Source: Myxococcota bacterium
GTDB taxonomy: Bacteria; Myxococcota_A; Polyangia; Polyangiales; Polyangiaceae
DNA length: 44,330 nucleotides
Reading direction: 5' to 3'
NCBI GenBank assembly: GCA_963169165.1
Contig: CAUJFL010000127.1
Span: 1-44,330, forward strand
Shown piece after piece: positions 24,818-33,081 of the stretch (positions are counted from its first letter, which is position 1; every line of letters starts with the position of its first letter). Both the position numbers and the translations under genes were made by a program. The notes under the pieces were generated by a model, which did no database searches, was not told the DNA's origin, and worked only from the letters and a program-made list of their open reading frames with translations.

Positions 24818-25309
24818 ATGGGCCGCGTGGCCGATTTTCTCGAGGGCGATCACGCCCGGCTCGACGGGCTGCTGGCGCGCGCGACCGCTGGCGAGCAGAT
24901 CGAGCTCGAGGCGTTCGAGCTGTTCCGCGAGGGGCTGCTGCGGCACATCGCGATGGAAGAGAAGATCCTCCTCACCGACGCGCGGAGGAGGCGCGCTGGC
25001 GAGCCGCTCCAGATCGCGAAGCGCCTGCGGGTCGACCACGGCGTGCTCGCGGCGCTCCTCGTGCCCACGCCGACGCTCGAGCTGCTCGAGACGCTGCGCG
25101 AGGTGCTGGTCGAGCACCACCCGCTCGAGGAGGGCCCCGGCGGCGTCTACGAGCTCTGCGAGCGGCTCGCCGGCGACGAGGTCGACGCGCTCTTGGCGCG
25201 GATCAAGGAGGTCCCCCGCGTGCCGGTCGCCGCGCACTTCGACGGCCCCCGCGCGCGGGAGAGCATCGAGAACCACCTACGCGCCCGAGCGGAGCTGCTC
25301 GAAAAATGA
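24818..25309 (+). CDS. Hemerythrin-like (HHE domain) protein
   Basis: 163 residues from the ATG at 24818; a longer in-frame extension is Arg/Pro-rich and has no ribosome site. Helices carry the iron-ligand pattern of the HHE family: DHARLD, LLRHIAMEEKIL, VDHGVL and VEHHPLEEGPGG, giving His and Glu residues on four antiparallel helices. Such proteins bind oxygen, nitric oxide or metals in the cytoplasm. It lies 91 bases upstream of the redox operon and is co-oriented, so it may belong to that module as a sensor or protective protein. This link is an inference from position only. Confidence 0.88.
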   Translation: MGRVADFLEGDHARLDGLLARATAGEQIELEAFELFREGLLRHIAMEEKILLTDARRRRAGEPLQIAKRLRVDHGVLAALLVPTPTLELLETLREVLVEHHPLEEGPGGVYELCERLAGDEVDALLARIKEVPRVPVAAHFDGPRARESIENHLRARAELLEK

Positions 25310-25335
25310 CGCTGATTTTGTGTCGAATTGCCACA
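25303..25335 (+). promoter_or_regulatory. AT-rich candidate control region of the redox operon
   Basis: In a window that is almost entirely GC-rich, this short patch is AT-rich and contains two inverted repeats: AAAAT-N7-ATTTT (25303-25319) and TGTG-N9-CACA (25319-25335). The second resembles, but does not match, CRP/FNR half-sites. It lies 65 bases before the start of the membrane subunit gene, where a promoter for the operon is expected. No convincing -10 hexamer is visible. Confidence 0.35.
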
Positions 25336-25399
25336 GAATGCCGCTCGCTGCCCCACACCCCCTACGAACTTCGGGCGCGCGGTACTAGGCTCCGCCGCG

Positions 25400-26458
25400 A
25401 TGGCTAGTCCCTCGGGCAAAGCTCGCGCTGCGGTCTTCGGCGCGCTCGCGGCCGCCGTGCTGGCGGGCTTCGTCCTCGCCGGCTCGCGCAACCTCGCGCA
25501 CTTCGACGCGGCGCTGGTCGGCTACACGTTCGCGACGCTGTTCGCGGCGTTCGGCATCACCTACCGCTACACGATGTGGCTGCAGCGGCCGCCGACGCGC
25601 ATGTACTGGCGGCGGGGCTGGCAGGTGTTCCTCACGCCGAGGCGCCTCCCGCAGAACCTCGTCGGCGCCCTCCGGCGCGCGCTGGTCGAGTTCGCGGCCA
25701 ACCGGTTCATCTTTCGCCGCGCGACGCTGCGGGGCGTCACCCACTGGCTGATCATGTGGGGCTGCCTCGTGGCGGGCGCGATCACGTTCCCGCTCGTGTG
25801 GGGGTGGATCCACTTCGAGACGGTGCCGGGCGATCTGCAGAGCTACCGGACCTTCGTCTTCGGCGTGGCGACCAGCGATTTTCCCGTCGGCTCGTTCATC
25901 GGCTTCGTGATCTTTCACGGGCTCGTGTGGGCGTCGTTCCTCGTGATCGCGGGGGTCATGCTCGCGTTTCGTCGGCGCATGATCGATCACGGCGCGGCGG
26001 CGGTGCAGCAGTTCGGCGAGGACATCCTGCCGCTCATCCTGCTCTTGGCGATCAGCGTGACCGGGCTGATGCTCACCGTGAGCTACACGTGGATGCGGGG
26101 CTACGCCTACTCGTTCCTCGCGATCCTGCACGCGCTCACCGTGATCATCACCTTGCTGTGGCTGCCGTTTGGCAAGCTCTTTCATGTGTTCCAGCGGCCC
26201 GCGCAGCTCGGCGTCAGCTTCTACAAGGACGCGGCCGCGGCGGGCGAGCAGGCCCGCTGCCGTCGCTGCGACGCGCCGTACGCGGGCGTCGCGATGGTGC
26301 GCGATCTGAAGACCGTCGAGCACGAGCTGGGGTTCCGCTACGAGCTCGAGGGTCGGGCCGAGCACTATCAACACATCTGTCCCCGCTGCCGCCGGGCGAT
26401 GTTCGGGCTCGCGCAGGCGGCCCTCTGGACCGAGCACGCGGCGTCCCCCAGAGAGTGA
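25400..26458 (+). CDS. Six-helix membrane subunit with C-terminal zinc ribbon (NarI-like b-type cytochrome candidate)
   Basis: 352 residues, first gene of the redox operon. About six membrane helices run from about residue 12 to 260. His residues in or near helices ([32 protein letters not shown]) are placed as possible haem b ligands, as in the membrane subunits of respiratory molybdoenzymes. The final 100 residues are cytoplasmic and hold CRRC and CPRC pairs, a zinc ribbon or small metal site not found in NarI. It ends three bases before the molybdoenzyme gene. It is likely to link the quinone pool to the catalytic subunit. Confidence 0.75.
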   Translation: MASPSGKARAAVFGALAAAVLAGFVLAGSRNLAHFDAALVGYTFATLFAAFGITYRYTMWLQRPPTRMYWRRGWQVFLTPRRLPQNLVGALRRALVEFAANRFIFRRATLRGVTHWLIMWGCLVAGAITFPLVWGWIHFETVPGDLQSYRTFVFGVATSDFPVGSFIGFVIFHGLVWASFLVIAGVMLAFRRRMIDHGAAAVQQFGEDILPLILLLAISVTGLMLTVSYTWMRGYAYSFLAILHALTVIITLLWLPFGKLFHVFQRPAQLGVSFYKDAAAAGEQARCRRCDAPYAGVAMVRDLKTVEHELGFRYELEGRAEHYQHICPRCRRAMFGLAQAALWTEHAASPRE

Positions 26459-26461
26459 CAC

Positions 26462-28729
26462 ATGGCAAAGATCCCCGTCGACGAGCTGGCCATCATCCAG
26501 AAGTATGGACCACACCTCTCCGCGTCGGTCCGCGGCACCCCGGCCGATGCGCCCGAGAAGCTCGTCAAGACCCACTGCTGCTTCTGTGGTCAACAGTGCG
26601 GCATCCAGCTCAAGGTCCGTGACAACGAGGTCATCGGCTTCGAGCCCTGGGAAGACTTCCCCTTCAACCGCGGGATGCTCTGCCCGAAGGGGGTCAAGCG
26701 CTACCTGCAGGGCTCGCACCCCGATCGGCTGGTCACCTCGCTGCAGCGCGACCCGTCCGACCCGAGCGGCTTCCGTCCGATGGCCTACGACGCCGCGATC
26801 GCGCGGACGGCGAGCGAGCTCGCGCGCGTGCAGGCCGCCCACGGCGCGGGCGCGGTCGGGGTGCTGAGCGGCGCGAGCCTCACCAGCGAGAAGGCGTACC
26901 TGATGGGCAAGTTCGCCCGCGTGTGCCTGAAGACCCCGTACATCGACTACAACGGTCGGCTCTGCATGGTGAGCGCGGGCGCCGCCAACAAGAAGGCGTT
27001 CGGCATCGATCGCGTCACCAGCCCCTGGTCGGACATCGTCGGCGCCGAGGTGCTGTGGATCTCGGGCTCCAACGTCGCCGAGTGCTCGCCCATCACCACC
27101 AACTATGTGTGGCAGGCGCGCGAGGCGGGCGGGCGGGTGATCATCCAGGATCCGCGCATCACCCCCATCGCGCGCACCTGCGATCTCTACCTGCCGGTGC
27201 GCCCGGGGCGCGACGCCGCGCTGTACGCCGGGGTGCTGCAGCTGCTGATCGAGCGTGGCTGGCTCGACCAGGAGTTCATCGAAGCCCACACGACAGGCTT
27301 CGAGCAAGTGGCCGAGTACTGCGCAGAGTGGACGCTCGCGCGCACCGCCGAGGTGACCGGCGTGCCCGCGCGCTCGCTCGAGAAGGCGGCCGAGCTGTGG
27401 GGTCAGGCGAAATCCAGCTACATGCTCCACGCGCGCGGCATCGAGCACCACTCGAACGGCGTGCAGAACGCGCTCGGCACCATCAACCTGGTGCTGGCGA
27501 CGGGGCGGCTCGGCCGACCCAAGTGCGGCTACGGCACCATCGTCGGGCAGGCCAACGGTCAGGGCGCGCGCGAGCATGGACAGAAGTGCGATCAGCTGCC
27601 CGGCCTCCGTGACATCTCCAACCCCGACCACCGCAAGTTCATCGCGGGCGTGTGGGGCGTCGACGAGGCCTCGATCCCGGGGCCCGGCGTCGACGCGTAC
27701 GAGATGTTTCGCAAGATCGACGCCGGCGAGATCAAGGCCCTCGTCGCGATCTGCTTCAACCCCAAGATCTCGCTCCCCGACAGCGGCTTCGTCAAGCGCG
27801 CGCTCGAGAAGCTCGAGTTCTTCGCGGCGATCGATTTCTTCTTGAACGACACCGCCCGCCACGCCGACGTCGTCCTCGCCGGCAGCCTCCAGGAGGAGGA
27901 CGAGGGGGTCGTGGCCCAGGTCGAGGGGCGCGTCATCAAGATTAACAAGGCTATCGATCCCCCCGGCGAGGCCCGCGAGGACTGGCGCATCATCCAGGAC
28001 GTGGCGAAGGCGCTCGGGCGCCCGAAGGGGTTCACGTTCGAGAGCCCGCGCGCGATCTTCGAGGAGCTGTGCGCCGCCAGCCGGGGCGGCGTCGCCGACT
28101 ACTCGGGCATGACCTACGAGAAGATCGAGCGGCAGATGGGCGTCTTCTGGCCGTGCCCGTCGCACGATCCCAGGACCGGCGAGCCGGTGCCCGACCACCC
28201 CGGCACGCCGCGGCTCTTCGAGCCCGGCAGCTACAACAATGTCGCCAAGGGCAACGGGCGCTTCTACTTCCCTGACGGCAAGGCGCGGTTCGTCGTCGCC
28301 GACTATCGCACCCCGGTCGACGACGTCGACGCCGACTTTCCGCTGTTCCTGACCACCGGCCGCGTGGTCAGCCAGTTCCTGTCGGGCACGCAGACGCGCC
28401 GCATCGGGCCGCTCGTCAAGCAGTACCCCGAGCCTCGCATCGAGCTGCACCCGCGGCTCGCTGACAAGCTCGGCATCGCCGACGGAGAGTGGACCACCTG
28501 CGAGACGCGCCGGGGCGTGATCACGCTGAAGGCGATGGTGGTGACCACCATCCGCCCCGACACTCTGTTCATCCCGTATCACTGGGCAGGCGAGAAGAGC
28601 GTCAACCGCCTGACCGTCGCCGCGCAGGATCCGATCAGCAAGATCCCGCAGTTCAAGGTGTGCGCGTGCCGCGTCCGCAAGGCCGACGGCGCGCCGGCCT
28701 ATGACGCCAAGCTCGAGCCGCAGCAGTGA
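26462..28729 (+). CDS. Molybdopterin oxidoreductase catalytic subunit (DMSO-reductase family, nitrate-reductase-like)
   Basis: 755 residues. The N-terminal [4Fe-4S] motif is Cys39xxCys42xxxCys46 with Cys74 ([13 protein letters not shown]). The molybdenum-ligand region reads [10 protein letters not shown] with Cys168, the type of ligand seen in Nap/Nas nitrate reductases and formate dehydrogenases, not Ser or Asp. Bis-MGD-binding blocks include [36 protein letters not shown] and, near the C-terminus, [12 protein letters not shown]. There is no Tat signal, so it is cytoplasmic. The substrate is unresolved: the ligand pattern favours nitrate-type enzymes. It is in an operon with an FeS protein, Rieske protein and membrane subunit. 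Confidence 0.93.
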   Translation: MAKIPVDELAIIQKYGPHLSASVRGTPADAPEKLVKTHCCFCGQQCGIQLKVRDNEVIGFEPWEDFPFNRGMLCPKGVKRYLQGSHPDRLVTSLQRDPSDPSGFRPMAYDAAIARTASELARVQAAHGAGAVGVLSGASLTSEKAYLMGKFARVCLKTPYIDYNGRLCMVSAGAANKKAFGIDRVTSPWSDIVGAEVLWISGSNVAECSPITTNYVWQAREAGGRVIIQDPRITPIARTCDLYLPVRPGRDAALYAGVLQLLIERGWLDQEFIEAHTTGFEQVAEYCAEWTLARTAEVTGVPARSLEKAAELWGQAKSSYMLHARGIEHHSNGVQNALGTINLVLATGRLGRPKCGYGTIVGQANGQGAREHGQKCDQLPGLRDISNPDHRKFIAGVWGVDEASIPGPGVDAYEMFRKIDAGEIKALVAICFNPKISLPDSGFVKRALEKLEFFAAIDFFLNDTARHADVVLAGSLQEEDEGVVAQVEGRVIKINKAIDPPGEAREDWRIIQDVAKALGRPKGFTFESPRAIFEELCAASRGGVADYSGMTYEKIERQMGVFWPCPSHDPRTGEPVPDHPGTPRLFEPGSYNNVAKGNGRFYFPDGKARFVVADYRTPVDDVDADFPLFLTTGRVVSQFLSGTQTRRIGPLVKQYPEPRIELHPRLADKLGIADGEWTTCETRRGVITLKAMVVTTIRPDTLFIPYHWAGEKSVNRLTVAAQDPISKIPQFKVCACRVRKADGAPAYDAKLEPQQ

Positions 28730-28743
28730 GCGAGGAGGCCTGA

Positions 28744-29415
28744 ATGAGCGTTCCGCGTGACTTGCAGTTCTACGTCGATCCCAACCGTTGCATCGGCTGT
28801 CAATCCTGCGTGCAGGCCTGCAGCGAGTGCGACACCCACAAGGGCGACTCGATGATCCACCTCGAGTTCATCGACCGCGGCCACAGCGTGCAGACGGTGC
28901 CGATGGTCTGCATGCACTGCGAGCAGCCCACCTGCGCCGAGGTCTGCCCCGCGGACGCCATCAAGCGCACGGGCGACGGCGTCGTGCAGAGCGCGCGCAA
29001 GCCGCGGTGCATCGCCTGCGGCAACTGCGTGATGGCGTGCCCGTTCGGCGTGCCGGAGCTCTACATCGACCGGCAGATCATGATGAAGTGCGACATGTGC
29101 TACGACCGCACGTCGGTCGGGCTGAAGCCCATGTGCGCCACCGTCTGCCCGAGCCAGGCGCTGTTCTTCGGCTCCCGCGAGGAGATCGAGGCGCTGCGTC
29201 CCCAGTCGACGCCGACCAACCGCTTCCGCTTCGGCGAGCAGACCATCACGACCCGCGTGAGCGTGATGGTCCCGAGGTCCAAGGCGCCGGCGCCCCTGCT
29301 CGACGTGACGTCCGCGATGGAAGAAAAGCCAGACAATCGTAACGTTCGACTGCGCGTCGTGGGGGCCGGCGCGGTCGAGCCGATGGTCGATCCCTTCGAG
29401 CAGGTGGAGATCTGA
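28744..29415 (+). CDS. Four-cluster [4Fe-4S] ferredoxin subunit (NrfC/DmsB type)
   Basis: 223 residues, cytoplasmic. Sixteen Cys in four groups form four [4Fe-4S] clusters: [37 protein letters not shown] and CDMC with CATVC. The layout is that of the electron-transfer subunits of DMSO reductase-family enzymes. No Tat signal is present, matching the cytoplasmic catalytic subunit. It starts fourteen bases after the catalytic gene and ends one base before the Rieske gene. Its C-terminus (about 175-223) is a strand-rich extension with no cluster ligands. It should carry electrons between the Mo subunit and the membrane proteins. Confidence 0.95.
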   Translation: MSVPRDLQFYVDPNRCIGCQSCVQACSECDTHKGDSMIHLEFIDRGHSVQTVPMVCMHCEQPTCAEVCPADAIKRTGDGVVQSARKPRCIACGNCVMACPFGVPELYIDRQIMMKCDMCYDRTSVGLKPMCATVCPSQALFFGSREEIEALRPQSTPTNRFRFGEQTITTRVSVMVPRSKAPAPLLDVTSAMEEKPDNRNVRLRVVGAGAVEPMVDPFEQVEI

Positions 29416-29416
29416 G

Positions 29417-30043
29417 ATGACCCGAGACGACGAACCCGCCCGGAAGGACGACGCCCCCATCGATCTCGGCGTCGGCGTGGCGCCGGCGAAGACGCGCGCC
29501 GTGCGCGACGAGACGGAGATCTCGACCGGCCCCGACGGCTCGCCGCTCGCGGCGCAGCCCGCCTGGCGCCAAGACTTTCCGATCGACTGGCCGGTGGATC
29601 AGTTCGTCGCGCGGCGTGATTTCGCGAAGTTCCTCGTGCTGACGAGCGGCGCGTTCGTCACCGGGCACGCGTGGATCGCCGCGCAGCACCTGGTCCGCAG
29701 CCGCCGCCCGCCGCTGCCGCGCACGCGCGTGGGGTCGCTCTCGGCCCTGAAGCCCGGGACCTCGCAGGTGTTCGCCTACCCCAACGCGCACGACAAGTGC
29801 CTGCTGATCCGCACGGCCGACGGCGAGGTGCTGGCGTACAGCCAGGCGTGCACGCACCTCTCTTGCGCCGTCGTCCCCCGGCTCGCCGAGGGGGTGCTTC
29901 ATTGTCCGTGTCACGAGGGCTACTTCGATCTGAAGACGGGCCGAAACATCGGCGGGCCGCCGCCGCGCCCGCTGCCCAAGATCGAGCTGTCCATCGAGGG
30001 CGACGACGTCTTCGCGGTCGGCGTCGACGAGAGGACGGTGTGA
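29417..30043 (+). CDS. Tat-anchored Rieske [2Fe-2S] protein
   Basis: 208 residues. About 60 charged residues face the cytoplasm. Then comes ARRDFAKFLVLTSGAFVTG (65-83), a twin-arginine signal-anchor, with Arg66-Arg67 and a hydrophobic helix. The C-terminal Rieske fold has CTHLSC (Cys145, His147) and CPCHEGYFD (Cys163, His166) as cluster ligands, plus the extra Cys150 and Cys165 that form the disulphide of high-potential bc1-type Rieske proteins. The folded domain is expected on the outer face of the membrane. No cytochrome b of bc1 type is nearby, so it must serve the molybdoenzyme complex. Confidence 0.95.
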   Translation: MTRDDEPARKDDAPIDLGVGVAPAKTRAVRDETEISTGPDGSPLAAQPAWRQDFPIDWPVDQFVARRDFAKFLVLTSGAFVTGHAWIAAQHLVRSRRPPLPRTRVGSLSALKPGTSQVFAYPNAHDKCLLIRTADGEVLAYSQACTHLSCAVVPRLAEGVLHCPCHEGYFDLKTGRNIGGPPPRPLPKIELSIEGDDVFAVGVDERTV

Positions 30044-30044
30044 G

Positions 30045-30263
30045 GTGACCAAGCGTCGGTTCTCCCGTCAGCAGCGCACCACGGTCGTCTACGGCATCGT
30101 GTGCTTCGTCCTGATCCTGGTGGCCTTGCAGTTCTGGCTGCTGACCGCGACGATGAACGCCTGGCTCGGCGGAGACGGCGCCGTCGTGTGGCCCGGCCTC
30201 GGCGCGAGCGTCGTGTGCCTGTTGCTCAACGTGGGCCTGCTGCGTTATCTCCGCGAGGGATGA
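30045..30263 (+). CDS. Small two-helix membrane protein of the redox operon
   Basis: 72 residues from a GTG one base after the Rieske stop. Two hydrophobic helices (about 13-35 and 47-67) are joined by a short loop with AWLGGDGAVVWP, and the N-terminus is strongly basic (KRRFSRQQR). I recall small proteins of this kind beside similar Rieske genes (a DUF6755-type label would fit), but I cannot confirm it. It overlaps the transporter start by four bases (ATGA), so it is clearly part of the operon and is probably a structural subunit. Confidence 0.8.
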   Translation: MTKRRFSRQQRTTVVYGIVCFVLILVALQFWLLTATMNAWLGGDGAVVWPGLGASVVCLLLNVGLLRYLREG

Positions 30264-31297
30264 GCGAGAGGGCGGCGCCGCCGGCGCTCGCGGGGCTGCA
30301 CCCGGCGTATTTCGCCATGTCGATGGCGACCGGGATCGTGTCCATCGGGGCGCACCTCCTCGGCCTGCACGGGCTCGCGCTCGCGCTCTACGCGCTCAAC
30401 CTCGTGATCTACCCCGCGCTGTGGGGGCTGACCCTGCTGCGGATAGCGCGCCACCGGGCCGAGGTGCTGGCCGATCTCGCCCATCACGGCCGCGCCGTCG
30501 CGTTCTTCACGGTGGTGGCGGCGACCTCGGTGCTGGGCTCGCAGTCGCTGGTGGTCGCCGACGCGCACGCGCTCGCGCTCGGGCTGTGGCTCGCGGCCGT
30601 CGGGCTGTGGGCGGTCCTGACCTACGCGTTGATCACGATCCTGACTGTCAAGGCTGACAAGCCCTCCCTCGCCGAGGGGATCAACGGCGGCTGGCTGCTG
30701 ATCGTCGTCGCCTCTCACTCGGTGGCGGTGCTGGGCGCGCAGCTCGCGCCGAGGATGACGAGCCACCAGGAGGAGACGCTGTTCTTCTCGCTCACGATGT
30801 GGCTCGGCGGCTCGATGCTCTACATCTGGATCATCTCGCTCATCTTCTATCGCTACACATTCTTCACGCTCAGCCCCGGCGATCTCGCGCCGCCGTACTG
30901 GATCAACATGGGCTCGGCGGCGATCGCGACGCTGGCGGGCGCGACGCTCTCGTCGGCGGCGCCGCACTCTCCCGTGCTCACACAGGTGCTGCCGTTCGTG
31001 AGGGGGTTGTCGCTCTGGTGGTGGGCGACCGCGACCTGGTGGATCCCGATGTTGCTGATCCTGGGCGTCTGGCGGCACGTCGTGCGGCGCTTCCCGCTGC
31101 GGTACGATCCGCTCTACTGGGGCGCTGTGTTCCCGCTCGGGATGTACGCGGTGTGTACGTTTCGCCTCTCGCAGGCGGTCGCTGCGCCGTCGCTCGCGGG
31201 GATCCCTCGGGTGTTCTTCTTCGCCGCCCTCGGGGCGTGGGCGCTCGCGATGGTGGGGTGGGCCGGGCACGCGTGGCGGCTCGCCTCGCGGCGCTGA
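30260..31297 (+). CDS. TDT/SLAC1 (TehA-like) anion transporter
   Basis: 345 residues, about ten membrane helices, starting at the ATG that overlaps the upstream stop. The N-terminus LHPAYFAMSMATGIVSIG matches the first helix of TDT/SLAC1 (C4-dicarboxylate/malic acid, tellurite-resistance and sulfite-exporter family). A later IISLIFYRYTFF and WWWATATWWIPMLLI fit the same fold. Family members move small anions such as sulfite, nitrate or malate. Its place at the end of the molybdoenzyme operon suggests that it imports the substrate or exports the product, a testable clue to the reaction. It converges with the next gene across 169 bases with no obvious terminator. Confidence 0.85.
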   Translation: MSERAAPPALAGLHPAYFAMSMATGIVSIGAHLLGLHGLALALYALNLVIYPALWGLTLLRIARHRAEVLADLAHHGRAVAFFTVVAATSVLGSQSLVVADAHALALGLWLAAVGLWAVLTYALITILTVKADKPSLAEGINGGWLLIVVASHSVAVLGAQLAPRMTSHQEETLFFSLTMWLGGSMLYIWIISLIFYRYTFFTLSPGDLAPPYWINMGSAAIATLAGATLSSAAPHSPVLTQVLPFVRGLSLWWWATATWWIPMLLILGVWRHVVRRFPLRYDPLYWGAVFPLGMYAVCTFRLSQAVAAPSLAGIPRVFFFAALGAWALAMVGWAGHAWRLASRR

Positions 31298-31466
31298 GCG
31301 GTGACCTGGTCGCGAGCGGAGAGGCCGCGTGGCGACGGCCGCCGGCTGGATTGGCAGGTCGAAGGATGCGAGTCAGGGACCGCGCCGCGGATGAAGCGTC
31401 GAGGTCCTCCCAGCGCGCCCCCGGTCGCGAGCTCCGCGCCAGCTCGAGCGCGCGTTGTCCGCGCGG

Positions 31467-32981
31467 TCAGCGCACCCAGCGATACAACGTGCCGCCCTTC
31501 GTGGAGTCTCCGAAGAAGACGAGCGCGCCGCTCGTCGCCAGCGCTCCGGGATCTATCAGGCCGCTCTTCACCAGCCTGGGCGCGCCCGGACACGCGGGGA
31601 GGGGGCAGGTGAGCACGGTCGAGCCCGAGGGGCTCGCGGCGTCGTTGGTCCAGACGACCCCGAGCGCGTCGGCGACGATCGCGCGGGTGCCGGTGATCGG
31701 GTAGGGCGACGAGCCGTCCTGCACGACCGGCGTGGGCGCGCAGGAGGCGGCGTCGCAGACGCGCAGCGCCGCCTGCGCGCCGGTCTCGCTCCAGTAGAGC
31801 TTGTCAGCGAACGCGGCGACGGCCTGCGGCGCCGTGACGGGCCCGTACACCTCGTCGGACATCGCGACGCCGCCGCCGGTCGCGGGCACGCGACGGAGGG
31901 TGCCGCTCTCGTTGCTGGGATCGGCGCGGTCGGCGAAGTAGACGAAGCCGTCGAGCACCGCGATGCCCGCCGGGTTCCACTCATTGAGGCCCTGGGTGAG
32001 CAGCGTGGGGCTCCCACAGCCGAACAGCCCACAGCGTCGCACGGCGCCGTCGGTGAGATCGGGCGGCGTGCCGCGCTCGGTCCAGTAGACGCTCGCCGCG
32101 TCGACCGCGAGCGCGGCAGGGCTGCCAGCGGCCAGCGGCGCGCGGCCCGTGCAACCCGGCAGATCGCACGCGTCGACGCCAGACTTGGTCGCGATGAAGA
32201 GCCGGTCGGAGGCGATCGCGAGCGCCACCACGCCGGTCACCGCGCCGAGATCGGACGTCGCGCCGCCTGCCTTCGGTTGTCGCCGCAGGCGCGTCGAGGT
32301 CGTCCAGTAGACGTTGTCGGAGTCGGCCGCGATCGCGGTGACGCCGAGCCCGCCGTCGGCGCCGCCCTCAGACCACGCGGCCGTTGGCGCGCACACGCCC
32401 GAGGAGCACGAGCCGCCGAGGCAGTCATGACCGCACGCGCCGCAGTTGAGCGGATCGCTCGACGTGCCCCCGCACCCCGCGCCGCCGCCCTTGCCCGCGC
32501 CGCCGCCCTTGCCCGCGCCGCCGCCCTTGCCCGCGCCGCCGCCGCTGCCCGCGCCGCCGCCGCCCGCGTTGCCGCTGCCCGCGTTGCCTGCGCCACCGCC
32601 GCCTGCGCCACCGCTCTTGCCCGCGCTGCCGCTGTTGCCCCCGCTCCCGCCGCCGCCTGCGCCGCCGCCGCCTGCGCCGCCCTTGCCCGCGCTGCCGCTC
32701 GCCCCGCCGCTCCCCGAGGCTCCGCTCTTGCCGCCGACCGCCGCGCCGCCGCCGCCGCCGCTCGCGCTCGCCATGCCGCCGTTGCCCGCCTTGCCGCCGC
32801 TGGCTCCGCCGTGGCCAGAGAGCCCCGCGGCGCCGGCGGCCGGGCTCGCCGCCGCGCCCGCTCTACCGCCTGGGCTCGCGGTCGCTCCCCCCGTGAGCCC
32901 GTCGAGATCGAGCAGGCAAGCGCTGGTCGCCAGGGCGAGGAGCGAGAGCGGCAGCGCGCGACGGTTCACCAGCGGCACCAT
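31467..32981 (-). CDS. Surface lipoprotein: spacer plus beta-propeller-like domain
   Basis: 504 residues from the ATG at 32981, chosen as it opens a lipoprotein-type signal ending LALATSAC (Cys22). Residues about 33-175 are a Gly/Ala/Ser/Lys spacer with GGGAGK repeats. A Cys-rich segment follows, CGACGHDC and CSSGVC, then six to seven strand blocks containing Tyr-Trp (NVYWTT, SVYWTE, FVYFAD, KLYWSE, GVVWTN), as in beta-propellers of the YWTD/NHL kind. Such proteins are common on myxobacterial surfaces. It is divergent from the Cys-repeat gene and convergent with the transporter. No enzyme motif is seen; a binding role is possible. Confidence 0.85.
   Translation of the reverse strand: MVPLVNRRALPLSLLALATSACLLDLDGLTGGATASPGGRAGAAASPAAGAAGLSGHGGASGGKAGNGGMASASGGGGGAAVGGKSGASGSGGASGSAGKGGAGGGGAGGGGSGGNSGSAGKSGGAGGGGAGNAGSGNAGGGGAGSGGGAGKGGGAGKGGGAGKGGGAGCGGTSSDPLNCGACGHDCLGGSCSSGVCAPTAAWSEGGADGGLGVTAIAADSDNVYWTTSTRLRRQPKAGGATSDLGAVTGVVALAIASDRLFIATKSGVDACDLPGCTGRAPLAAGSPAALAVDAASVYWTERGTPPDLTDGAVRRCGLFGCGSPTLLTQGLNEWNPAGIAVLDGFVYFADRADPSNESGTLRRVPATGGGVAMSDEVYGPVTAPQAVAAFADKLYWSETGAQAALRVCDAASCAPTPVVQDGSSPYPITGTRAIVADALGVVWTNDAASPSGSTVLTCPLPACPGAPRLVKSGLIDPGALATSGALVFFGDSTKGGTLYRWVR
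32481..32534 (-). repeat. Three 18-bp repeats in the propeller lipoprotein spacer
   Basis: Three consecutive identical 18-bp units on the minus strand encode Gly/Ala/Lys sextets (GGGAGK). They are followed by less regular Gly/Ala/Ser-coding sequence up to about 32840. The period is a multiple of three, so unit gain or loss would preserve the frame. Confidence 0.85.
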
Positions 32982-33081
32982 AGCCCACCCGCCCGCCGAT
33001 TTCGACCTGGCGAGGCTGGCGGGCCGCGCAGGGTCGAAGGGCGTTGCCCTGACGTCGGCGCCTGGGTATTGATGTGCAAGC

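Noticed and set aside
25400-26458. MFS-type transporter for the membrane subunit
   Set aside because: It has only about six membrane helices, lacks MFS loop motifs, and carries possible haem-ligand His residues plus a C-terminal zinc ribbon.
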